DNA of 64,000 nucleotides, from assembly GCF_019175385.1 (NCBI RefSeq), contig NC_083339.1, forward strand, positions 30,719,637-30,783,636, given 5' to 3'. The translations under genes and the position numbers were made by a program. The DNA comes from Lycium barbarum. Taxonomy: Eukaryota > Streptophyta > Magnoliopsida > Solanales > Solanaceae. The notes under the pieces were generated by a model. That model saw nothing but the letters and a program-made list of their open reading frames with translations, had not been told where the DNA came from and made no database searches. How positions within the stretch are numbered: the first letter of the stretch is position 1; each line of letters starts with the position of its first letter. Shown in pieces: positions 35,903 through 45,704 of the stretch.

Positions 35903-36453
35903 TGTTGCAAGTATTACTGAAATGTATAGCCAATGAATGGAAGGGAAAGTGACCAGGGAAAAGTACAAGGACAATTGATAAAAGTTCAAGTATATTCCGA
36001 GTTGTAACACATGAGGTAAGTTTTGTCATCTTTGCATTTCTGTTCGATATTGAGAGCCCTGTGAGGCTAAGGTGTGGTACGCATGTATATATTTGACCCT
36101 GTGAAGCATTGCATATATTTTCTGGGCTGCATGCAGGGTTTGGATAGTAAGAAGTATAGGGGAAACTCTGTCAAAATTTTCCTAAAATTTAAGGATGAGG
36201 ACCAAGGATTTAAGAGATAACAAAGATTATACGTCCTTGATTGCTATAGATTGATTACAGGGAATGTATAGGACACGTTGATATGGGATGATAAAATAAA
36301 GATGACGCCACAAGTGGACATCGGGCATCAGTTTTTAGAATCAAAAGTACTATTCCGGCTGGATAGATAGTTGGGCACATCACTACTTCAAGTATCCCCA
36401 TAAATTTCGATCGAGAATGGCAATAAAATACAACACTATAAGGTAAAACCTTT

Positions 36454-36473
36454 GGGGGGGGGGGGGGGGGGGG
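36454..36473. repeat. G20 homopolymer in IV7 LTR 2
   Basis: Twenty G at the place where LTR 1 reads AGGTGGGAGGGG (34132-34146). Confidence 0.9.
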
Positions 36474-37202
36474 AACAAGTAAGCTTGAGTACGAGCACAA
36501 GGACAGACTAAGGTATTGGAGGAATTATGACACCCGATAATGGGGCAATTGAAAAGTAATAGGGAGTTATTAAGCAAGATGAGCTAAGGAAATGGAAGGA
36601 GAAGCCATGAAAGTAGACGGAGATAAGATGGCAAGAAAAGGATTCAAGGATAATGCGTTGGTCGAAACGAGCTAATGAAAATGAACCCTTGTGAAATTTC
36701 AAGCCGCTAGTTATATCAATTGCGAGAGTATATGACATTGAACCATACAAACAATCGCCATGATGATATGGCTAACAGAATGGTGCAAGCACGATGAGGA
36801 GGATACTTCACTCTACAGCCCTCCAGACCGAGAGGAGGACAGGACGGCTATAGGTATATGAGTCTTTTATTAGAACTTCTTATGTGCGTGCAACTATTGC
36901 AGGATACCATTGATAGTTGACAAATGGATGTTTTGATGGGACCGATAACCAAAGTACTTATAGATAACTGCGGCTACGAAGTTTTACCACTACAAGGAAT
37001 CTTAAATTTAGGAATGGAAAGCAGTTGTATTTGTTAATTGATGGCTTGTCATCGGGAGTTCCAAAGGTTAAAATAGCATTTGCTTCGTTGGAAGAGTAAG
37101 GAATCCTTTTAATCTGGAGGGAGATGCACTACGAGAATTTATCGGAATTCGTTAGAATTTCAGCTTGTTCTAGGTTATGTGATAAAGGTCACGCAGTAGG
37201 GT

Positions 37203-37306
37203 GGATGCGATCATACTAGCACTAACGCACCGGATCCCATTAGCACTCCAAGCTTAAGCATGCTGGGGTGAGAGTAATACTAGAATGGGTGACCCCCCCT
37301 GGAAGT
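37203..37306 (+). ncRNA. 5S rRNA-derived domain in IV7 LTR 2
   Basis: The second copy of the 5S-like block keeps CACCGGATCCCATTAGCACT and the box C text ATGGGTGACC better than copy 1. It has GCTTAAGCATGCTGGGG in the box A region. The two copies carry different private changes, so neither is simply a copy of the other's present state. Confidence 0.85.
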
Positions 37307-37738
37307 GTACTAAAAGTCTTACAAATTCAGAGATAAGAGACAGATTAGAAGCTAGAGTAGTATAAGGGAAATTGTAGTATGCGGAGTGGTTGGAAACCTC
37401 AAGAGATCGCGAAGGACAAGGCGGACTAGATCGGTGGCAAGAAAGAAGGTGCATCACAGCTATAGAATTAGGATGAGTTCGAATAGTATTTGGAGATACT
37501 TTATAAGTGATGGGTTAGTAACTACATATATGTATAGGTATGATATCCCATATGTGACAGCGCCAAATTGGTATGTGTGTCCCAGCAACCGGCGTTGCTA
37601 TATACTGAAGGCATTAATCGAACAGGGTAGAGAAGTTCAAGTAACAAATGCTACAAGGTAAGTTGATGCTATTTTCACTATAGGTTAGAATTGGAAAGTC
37701 CTAATGCCAATCACGCCTTACCAAGGTGGGGTGTGACA

Positions 37739-37940
37739 CCTATGCACAGCCAAAGTAAGTGTCCACACCACCTTTATATGCCATATTTTGAGCCTGGATG
37801 ATTCTCACACATGATGCAGGAAATGTAAAAGAGAACACGGTCTGTAACTCTAGTGGACATGATATGGACAAACTTAAGTAGGTGAATTAGAGTCCTCTAA
37901 TTGAAACAATCATTTTCCAGTAAGCAACACACAAGATAAG
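37739..37940 (-). repeat. OG8 fragment left of RE9
   Basis: 202 bp of non-coding sequence between IV7 and RE9. It starts with CCTAT and ends with ATAAG, which is nearly repeated (GTAAG) right of RE9. It continues into 54671 once RE9 is removed. Confidence 0.5.
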
Positions 37941-40198
37941 TGTTACACCTCGGAAATTTCCCCGCGAACGTACAATGAAAAGTTGCAGGTTGGCACTTTG
38001 ATCCAGTTGGTCGTAAAGTAGAATACGGCCCGTAAAGTGTTTTACGGACCGTGAACTGCTATCGTCCTCCAACCTTTCAAAAATTTCAACTTTCTATCAA
38101 ATGCTTCAAATGGTTAAAAACGACTTGGAATACGGACCGTAAATTGAAATACGGCCCGTAAACTGAGTCGTAAACTGCCATGATTTCCAGTATTCCTTTC
38201 TGGTTTTGATATGCTTAAATATGGTCGCGAAGGACGGACCGTAAACCAGAATACGGCCTGTAAAGTGGGGTTTACGACCACTGTGCATCCCGACTACTAT
38301 TCATAAAAAAATAAGATTTTGTGATTACTATAAGGGACCCTTTTCATTCATTTCATTTCATTTTCTCATCTACACCACTCAAGAACTCTCTAGAAAATTC
38401 TCCAAACACTTCAACCATAAGAATAACAAGGAAATCAATGATCAACAACATTAAATCCATGAAACAAAGTGTGTGAAACTCAAGTGAAGTTCATCCAAAC
38501 CAAAAAGTTCCAAAAAAGAGTGAAGTAGGGTTTTGGTGCTAGAGGGGTAAATCCATTCAAAGCTTGTTCAACCATCATATAAGGTAAGTTTCATGACCAT
38601 TTCATGTTGTTTAAGGTATTGGAAGGTTAAGACACCTAAATTGTAGAAAAGCATAGCAAATGGGTCATAAATGAGTGAATAGTGCCATGAGTGAATGGTA
38701 ATTGAATTGAATCATGAATGTTAGTGTGTTGTGAGTATGAATACGTTATAAATGACATGTAAACCATGAGATAAGTGTGATACATGAGAAAATACGATAG
38801 TGAACCCAAAACCATAAATGTGGGAAAAATGAAGAGAAATGGTGGATCGTGGTCATTGTATATGAATGATGATTGTTGATTGCTATATTGAAATTGTTGT
38901 TGTGGGTGTTGGAAGTTGACATGAAATACGGGAAAAGTAGTATAAACAAAGGAGGTGCCGCCCAGTTTTCCTAGAAATAGTAGCGCGCGTTCTTATAGTC
39001 GATTAACTAACGTAAATGCGAATCCTCTTTTGAAGGTAGAAACGCGATATCGAAGGAGAACAAGCGAGCGATAGTTTAGTTAAACGTCAAAGGTATGTGA
39101 GGCTAGTCCCTTCTTTATAATGGCATGAATCCTATAGCGTAACTTGTTTCTCATCCATGATCCTATGTCTATAATTATCTACACAAGGTAATGAGTAAAA
39201 GTATAGAAAGTCTAATGATGTTATTTATCGCTTACACTCACCTTATATGCTAATTCCTTCAAGGCGAGGCAGAATGTCCATAATTGTTCCATAATGCAAT
39301 CGGGGGATCACGACCTTACGTCGCCCCGATAGAGTATGTATTATGATAAGCTAAGCATATTATGATGATGATGATATAACACCGCACCTAGTTGGCCGGG
39401 CAGTCACCGCTAAGGCGGGCAGCTATACGCTACACCATGGCCAAATGGCATGGGAAGACACCACTAATGGGCGGCATGAGATGTTACCCCGGACGCGGGA
39501 GACCTGGACGCGGGCTCATGTTATGATTATCACACCGATCCGATATGGACGGGAAGTTTATACATGATGCATATATGATATGATATGATGATGAGCATGA
39601 GTAAGACAACATGATTTGTTTTCTTATAGTTGGCAGTTAGATTCCGATGTTCCGTATGAGTATATTCTTTATATCATTGTCTTACTTCATTGTTTATGCC
39701 TCTCATACTCAGTACAATATTCGTACTGACGTCCGTTTTCTTTGGATGCTGTGTTCATGCCTACAGGTAGACAGGGAGGAGAGCTCGATCCAGATCCGTA
39801 GTAGCTGTCAGCTGGTTGGAAGCCCTCCATTGTCCCGGAGGTTCTTATGATTATTCTTATATGTATATATATAGCCTTGTATATGTATTTTGGGCACGAC
39901 GGGGTCTTGTCCCGTCCCCATGTTTAGTACTCCAGTAGAGGCTCGTAGATACGCAGTGCGAGTTAGATGGTCTCACGAGATCGCTGTTGTATATCTATCC
40001 CTATATATATTATTTTGCTAGCCCAAGGGCACATGTATATGAAAGTATTTTATGATTCCATACGAGATATGATTTTTTCCTACGCTATGAGTATAAGGAT
40101 GATAAAAGGGTATAAAAGGAGTAAAATGAGCGACAGAACGAGTGGTGCTTGGTGGTTAGCCCCGGGTACCCGTTGCGGCCCCTAGCTGGGTCGTGAAA
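37941..40198 (+). repeat. RE9 5' LTR
   Basis: A 2258-bp LTR starts TGTTACACCTCGG. The end reads GGGTCGTGAAA, with the terminal CA changed to AA. It closely matches 52397-54665. It holds repeated TACGGNCCGTA motifs (38020-38280), TATA-like CTATAAGG at 38329, donor AAG|GTAAGT at 38584 and the TCAGTAC/GTACTGA pair at 39709-39729. Confidence 0.88.
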
Positions 40199-40202
40199 AA
40201 AG

Positions 40203-40214
40203 TGGTATTAGAGA
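40203..40214 (+). promoter_or_regulatory. RE9 primer binding site, two changes
   Basis: TGGTATTAGAGA here, against TGGTATCAGAGC elsewhere. Together with the damaged LTR terminus this shows post-insertion decay. Confidence 0.78.
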
Positions 40215-40403
40215 AAGTTCGGTCCTAGGAAGTGTCTACGAACTGTGTCTAGTAGAGTCTTGTTTATGGTGTGTTGCGCACCACATCAATAAATAGGAGG
40301 CTATAGGGCATTTAGGAAAAATGACCATTCTTCTTCTATGAGATCGTGCGGTAGAGCCGCGTGTAAGATTTTATCCTCCCTAATAGTATGTTGTGATTTC
40401 AGA

Positions 40404-41252
40404 ATGCCGCCAAAAGGGAAGGCTACAGTCGCCCAGAAGGGCAAGACTATGAAAAAGAGGCGGGTAGAAGGAGAGCCTCCGATGAATATAGAATAAGGAG
40501 AATCGCATAACGAGGCCTTGTCCAATACTTCCTCTACCCCGCCTAATGTGGGGAAGCAAGGAGGAGCCTCAGCTCCAATCCCTCCGCTGGCTGCTTCGAG
40601 TCAACAAATGACCGAGGCCATTCAGCTATTGACACAATTTGTTGACGCACAAGCACAACGACAAAGCGGGGGTTCCAGTGACCGGGCAGCAAGTACCAAA
40701 GCCAATGATTTTATGAGCCTAAATCCTCCGGAGTTTTTTTGGGTCAAAGCCGGATGAAGACCCGCAAGGTTTCATAGATAAGGTGTTGAGGACATTGAAG
40801 ATTGTCCATGCCTCCGAAATTGAATCCGTGGAGTTGGCATCTTATAGACTCCGGGATGTGGCAGTTTTATGGTATAACAACTGGGTACTATCAATAGGAG
40901 AGAATGCGCCTCCTCCGGTTTGGCAAGAGTTCGTAGATCCTTTTGTTCGCCATTACTTGCCACCCGAGGTCCGCCGAGCTAGAGCGGACAGGTTTCTAAA
41001 TCTGAGGCAAGGAAATATGAGTGCCCGGGAGTATAACATGCAATTTAATTCCTTGGCTAGATATGCTCCTGCTATCGTGGCAGACATGGGAGATCGGGTA
41101 CAGAGATTTGTGAGTGGCCTAGTGCCACATTTATTCAGGGATTTCTTGACGGCGTCCTTACAAGACGGGATGGATATTTCCCGAATACAGGCCCATGCTC
41201 AGAATTTGGAGGGGCGACAACAACAACAAAGAGGTGACCGTGATATTGACAG
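40404..41252 (+). pseudogene. RE9 gag, N-terminal part (split by RE10)
   Basis: The ATG at 40404 comes two bases after an acceptor-like GATTTCAG. The start reads MPPKGKATVAQKGKTMKKRR, with a stop after about 31 codons (GAATAAGG). The capsid part follows in two frames. DFMSLNPPEFF ends in a T-run frameshift near 40734. Then 40783-41252 reads MLRTLKIVHASEIESVELASYRLRD in pieces through RADRFLNLRQGNMSAREYNMQFNSLARYAPA and ISRIQAHAQNLEGR. RE10 interrupts at 41252 and gag resumes at 48255. It closely matches RE4 gag. Confidence 0.85.
41248..41252. repeat. Target site duplication GACAG, left of RE10
   Basis: Repeated exactly at 48250-48254. Confidence 0.92.
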
Positions 41253-41585
41253 TGTTATACCCTGTATTTTTATACGTCGAGTTATTCACAAAAGAATCGG
41301 CGCAAGTTAAAGACGAAACCCTTCCCGGACACGAAATAGAAACCCTTAATTTTCAATTTCTAAATTAGAACTAATTGTTTATGAATTTTATTTAGTGTGA
41401 AAATATTATTATTGGAGATTGGGAATTAATTAATTGTGATTAGATTATTAAGTGGGAATTAGTAATTAATAAATTAATTAAAGTTAATTATACAAGTAGG
41501 CCCCGCCCGATTTTGACAAAAAAAGAAGAACAAATCATCTATTAGAGGACACATTATGGGGCACGTGTAGGAGACAAGGCATTAG

Positions 41586-41593
41586 TATATAAG
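41586..41593 (+). promoter_or_regulatory. TATA box of RE10 5' LTR
   Basis: TATATAAG lies about 335 bp into the LTR; the same box is at 46035-46042 in the 3' copy. Confidence 0.55.
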
Positions 41594-42802
41594 TTAAGAG
41601 ATGATTCACTAAAGATATCATTTCATTTTGAATAAGCAAAGGAACAAAAAAATTTCTAAGGAAAGAAAGCAACTCTCGGCCATAGCCATGGCTGGCCGAG
41701 AATGATGGTGAGTGAGAGGGAGTGTGGGAGCTTGGATTTTAAGGAATTGAAGGTGTTCAAGGAGTTGCAACGTGAATTGGATCGTTGGAGGAGACAACGT
41801 TAAGAAATCAAGATCGTTAAGGTAAATTCAATCTTGTTCTATATGTTGTGATAAATGTGTGTTGAATACAAAAAGTTGTATGTGATGGTGTTAGGTTGTT
41901 GTGTTGGCCGTGAGTATGGACTGTTTTAGCTTAAAAATGGTGATTAATTTTGACGTTGTTATCGCTATGGTTGTTATGGATCGTGAGGCGAAAGTAAAGG
42001 AATTTGATAAATTAAGTAAAAGTTGTGGCATTGTGGACATATTGTCATCCTTGTTAAGTTGAGAAGATTGAAGATATAACTATATCTATATATTGTTATT
42101 GGTATTTCTGTGTTAACAGAAGGGTAATTAGAATTCAGGATAGGCGAATATATAGGGGAAGTGCTGCCCGATTTTCGTTAAGTCTTTAGCTAATAGAAAA
42201 CCCTAAAAGAGAATATATAAGCTGAAATATAAGTTCTATAAGAAATGGGCTATAGATTTGTAAACTAGGAAATATAGTTACTAACGGTAACGTTACTCTT
42301 ATATTGAATAGGTTAAAAGAGCGACGAGGCGAAAGAATTCACGAATAGTCGCTAACAGGTATGTAAAGCTGTCCCTTCTTTCTTTTGGCATGTCTTAGAT
42401 TTAAGTGATGAAGGATATGAGCTTTGGGGTAATCCTATTCATAAGTTTTGAGTGCGTTTCATGATTCTTATTCACTTCTTGATGTTAGAACTCTTAAGTG
42501 ATTGAGCTCCCCTCTTCAGTTTCCTATATGATGGATAATAGTCGATATATATAAGCTCCTATTCTGTTCCGAAGGGAACACCCATAAGGTGCCAGTTGAG
42601 TTGTGTATATGGTTTTACTAATGATTTCAAGGAAATTAGTTTTATACTAAAGGAAACATAAAGTTTGATTTTCAAAACCACTCCGAAGGGGGTGCGAGAT
42701 TTTCCTATTTCATTTCATTTACGATTTATGTTTACCATTCCATAGCATCATCTCTTTGTATGAGTATTTGTGGATTAAGTTGTGTTGACATGGTTGTGAT
42801 AT

Positions 42803-43120
42803 TAAGCCGGAAGCGGCTGCCCGAAGGGGCCATCATTATTAAGCCGGAAGCGGCCGCCCGAAGGGGTCATCATTATTAAGCCGGAAGCGGCTGCCCGAAG
42901 GGGCCATCATTATTAAGCCGGAAGCGGCTGCCCGAAAGGGCCATCATTATTAAGCCAGAAGCGGCTGCCCGAAGGGGCCATCATAATTATGCCGGAAGCG
43001 GCCGTCCGAAGGGACTATTGTGTTATTATGCCGGAAGCGGCCGTCCGAAGGGACTATTGTGTTATTATGCCGGAAGCGGCGGTCCGAAGGGACTATTGTG
43101 TTATTAGCCGGAAGCGGCTA
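42803..43120 (+). repeat. Minisatellite in RE10 5' LTR
   Basis: Five 37-bp units (ATTAAGCCGGAAGCGGCTGC then CCGAAGGGGCCATCATT) are followed by three 39-bp units ending GGGACTATTGTGTT and a partial ninth. The 37-bp and 39-bp subtypes are grouped, not mixed. Confidence 0.92.
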
Positions 43121-43806
43121 CGAGTAGGATATTCTATATTTATATTGTGTATGCTAGAATTTTTGCAAAGGGCCACATGATATGGTTCAAAATGCTGTTC
43201 CAGGTTACTCCCGGGTTGCTTTCTAAACTTGTTTACTGCTGTGTTTTCCTTGTTTTATGATTCAGTACTGCCTTACATATTTCGTACATATTCCATACTG
43301 ACCCCCTTTCTTCAGGGGGGCTATGTTTCATGCCCGCAGGTTTAGGGACGCGGTTCAACAATCCAGCCACCTAGGAGGAGTCAGCATTGAGAGTCAGACA
43401 GCTCCACTTGCTTCGGAGACTGTTCCTATTTTGGTATAATTTTGTGTGTATATATTGCAGGCACGACGGGGCCCTGTCCCGTCACTTACACACGGTCATA
43501 CTCTTCTTGTAGTCTGCGAACAGCGTGGGTGTCATGGATACTGTTTGGCCTTGCCGACCATTTTTTTGTTGTACAGAAGTATCGGCGGTCTCGTTGGCTT
43601 GCATTGTGATACATTACGTATATATATAAAAATGTGTTGGGATGCTTTGAGTTACAGGTCGACTTTGGTATTCTATTTACAGCTTTCAGACTTAGTTAAA
43701 TAAACCCTATTGAATGCCATGTTTGAGTACAGGTAACACAAGTTGGGTTATCGGGCAGGTTAAGCTCGGTCACTCGTCATGGCCCTAGGTTGGGTCGTGA
43801 CAAAAG

Positions 43807-43818
43807 TGGTATCAGAGC
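43807..43818 (+). promoter_or_regulatory. RE10 primer binding site
   Basis: TGGTATCAGAGC, a perfect initiator tRNA-Met match, 4 bp after the LTR. Confidence 0.9.
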
Positions 43819-44012
43819 AGTTCAGTCCTCGACATGTTCGCAGACGATGTCTATTAGAGTCTTGTTTATCAGTGTGTTGTGCACCATATCTATAAATAGG
43901 AGGCTACGAGACATTAATAGGGTGTCATTCCTTCTTTCATGTTGGAGATCGTGCGAATAGAGCTGTGTCATAAGTGAAGTCCTTAATCTAATAATTTTGT
44001 ATGATTTCAGCG

Positions 44013-45380
44013 ATGACTACGAATAGTAAAGCGACAGCAGCCCAGAAGGGCAAATCAGTTGAGGGTGAGGCAATTAGCCAAGCCCCCAGTTCTACCAGAG
44101 CTCAGACTTATACTGGGATACACATTCAGTCCCAAAGTTCTCCTACTTCCCCACCTTTGGAGGAGCTCAGAGTGGCATCCGATCCAGCCCCAGCTCCAGC
44201 ACCAGTACCAGTACCTCGAGTCCCTCAGCCGAATGCTCAGGGTCAGGAGATGAGAGAGATGAGAGATGCTATACGTTTGTTGACTCAGATACTTGCTACC
44301 CAGGCTGGACGATAGGATAGGGGTCATGAGTATCCGGATCGGGCTGCTAGTGCCAGGGCCCGAGATTGTTTTACATTATATCCCCCAGAGTTTAAGGGCA
44401 CGAACCCTAATGCTGATCCTCAGGAGTTCATAGATAGTATGCAGTGTACCTTAAATGTGATGAAGGCGTCAGCTACAGAATCTGTTGAGTTAGCTGCTTA
44501 TAGATTGCAGGGTATAGCAATTAATTGGTTTCAGTCATGGAGATTATCGAGGGGTAGGGATGCCCTTCCATCGACTTGGCAGGAATTCTCAGATGCCTTC
44601 TTGCGCCATTATATGCCACCCGAGTTGAGGCGGGCAAGGGTTGACAGGTTCCTGAACCTGCAGCAGGGTAGCATGTCTGTTAGGGAGTATAGTGTAGAGT
44701 TTGATTCTTTAGCCAGATATGCCCCTTCTATTGTGCAGGAAATGGAAGATAGAGTTTACCGATATGTGATGGGATTAGAGCCAGGGTTGCAGGAGGCTTG
44801 TATGGCGGTAGCGATGCAGCCAGGTATGGATATAGCTCGTATTCAGGCTTATGCTCAAGGGTCAGAGGATCGTAGGCGCCAGCGAGAGGCTATTTCGGAG
44901 CAGAGTAGTAGTCAGCCCAAGAGGGCTAGGTCGGAGGGTCAGTATAGAGGTTCCACTAGCGAGAGCAGACCCCAGTACAGTGCACCTCTGTAGTTTCGAG
45001 GATCGCAGCGGGGTAGGGATACTTCCCTTAGGCAGAGACAGAGTTCTTCTTACGCATCGGGTTCTCAGCAGCAGGTGGGGTCAGGACAGGAGGTGATGCC
45101 CCCTCCTCGATGTGCGGCTTGCGGGAAACATCATGTAGGACGGTGTCGTCAGGGTGTATGCTATACTTGTGTTGATCCGGGGCACTATGCTAGATATTGC
45201 CCACTAAGAGTGGGTAGTATTGTCCCTGAGATTTCGGTAGCAGCGTCATCACCCTCAGTGAGAGCCCCAGAGATAGGACTCCAGACTTCTTCCGGCCGAG
45301 GTAGGAGCGGAGGTAGAGCATCTAGCTCCAGTACTGGGCCGCATCGTATCTACGCTCCCGGGTCTAGAGACACCGCAGGA
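44013..45380 (+). pseudogene. RE10 gag (only coding part; three stops or shifts)
   Basis: The ATG at 44013 follows TGATTTCAG. The first segment (to 44315) is Lys/Ser/Pro-rich with a run of Ala-Pro pairs (about residues 70-80) and stops at TAG 44313. The capsid segment 44439-44993 reads AYRLQGIAINWFQSW, LRRARVDRFLNLQQGSMSVREYSVEFDSLARYAPS and MDIARIQAYAQG, then a TAG. The nucleocapsid segment from 45075 has CAACGKHHVGRC and a CCHC knuckle CYTCVDPGHYARYC. Similarity ends at HRIYAPGSRD, where protease should start. This gag is clearly different from that of RE9. Confidence 0.85.
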
Positions 45381-45683
45381 TGCACCATCAGGTATACCCT
45401 TCTTCAGATAATTTATTGATGGATTTAAGCTATATACGAACTGTCCCTTATCACTATGACATGATGTATCACAACATAAGTTAGAATACGAGCATAGTGG
45501 TTAGCAGGGTACATCGAAAGAAAAGACTTCGTGAAACACTTCGTTGAAACCTTAAGGGGGGGAAGTGCCCATAGCATAGCAAGACCATAGCTATAAATCC
45601 GAACTAGGGTAAACGAATAGAAGACTACATTTGATAGAACCTTACGAGACCAATTCAACATTCGAGGATGAATGTTCCAAAGA
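45381..45683 (+). other. RE10 3' internal tail; pol absent
   Basis: About 300 bp of non-coding sequence joins the gag end directly to the element tail. It carries the AACATTCGAGGATGAATGTT hairpin at 45657-45676. Protease, RT, RNase H and integrase are all missing. Confidence 0.75.
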
Positions 45684-45704
45684 GGGGGGGGGGGGGGGGG
45701 AGGA
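45684..45704 (+). promoter_or_regulatory. RE10 polypurine tract with G17 run
   Basis: AAAGA, then 17 G and AGGA, directly before the LTR start at 45705. Ordinary tracts in this window carry five to six G. Confidence 0.8.

Larger units (their letters stand above)
35903..37738 (+). repeat. IV7 direct LTR 2, with 5S-derived domain
   Basis: 1836 bp, very close to LTR 1. It ends TTACCAAGGTGGGGTGTGACA less one base pair of LTR 1 spacing, and is followed by CCTAT. It differs by a G20 run (36454-36473), where LTR 1 has a mixed G-rich tract, and by a short C7 in the 5S block. Confidence 0.75.
41253..43802 (+). repeat. RE10 5' LTR
   Basis: A 2550-bp LTR runs from TGTTATACCCTGTATTTTTA to GGGTCGTGACA. 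It is highly similar to 45705-48249. TATA box TATATAAG is at 41586-41593, a donor-like AAG|GTAAAT at 41822, and a minisatellite at 42803-43120. Confidence 0.92.

Noticed and set aside
34876..37306. Functional 5S rRNA genes
   Set aside because: The blocks lack the 5S 3' end, carry changes in the internal promoter, and are not in a 5S tandem array. They are called 5S-derived only.
42803..43120. CRISPR-like array
   Set aside because: Units are contiguous with no unique spacers, and the context is a plant LTR.
42989..43180. Open frame with repeated MPEAAVRRDYCVI units
   Set aside because: It is only the minisatellite read in one frame (39-bp units keep the frame). Upstream 37-bp units break it.
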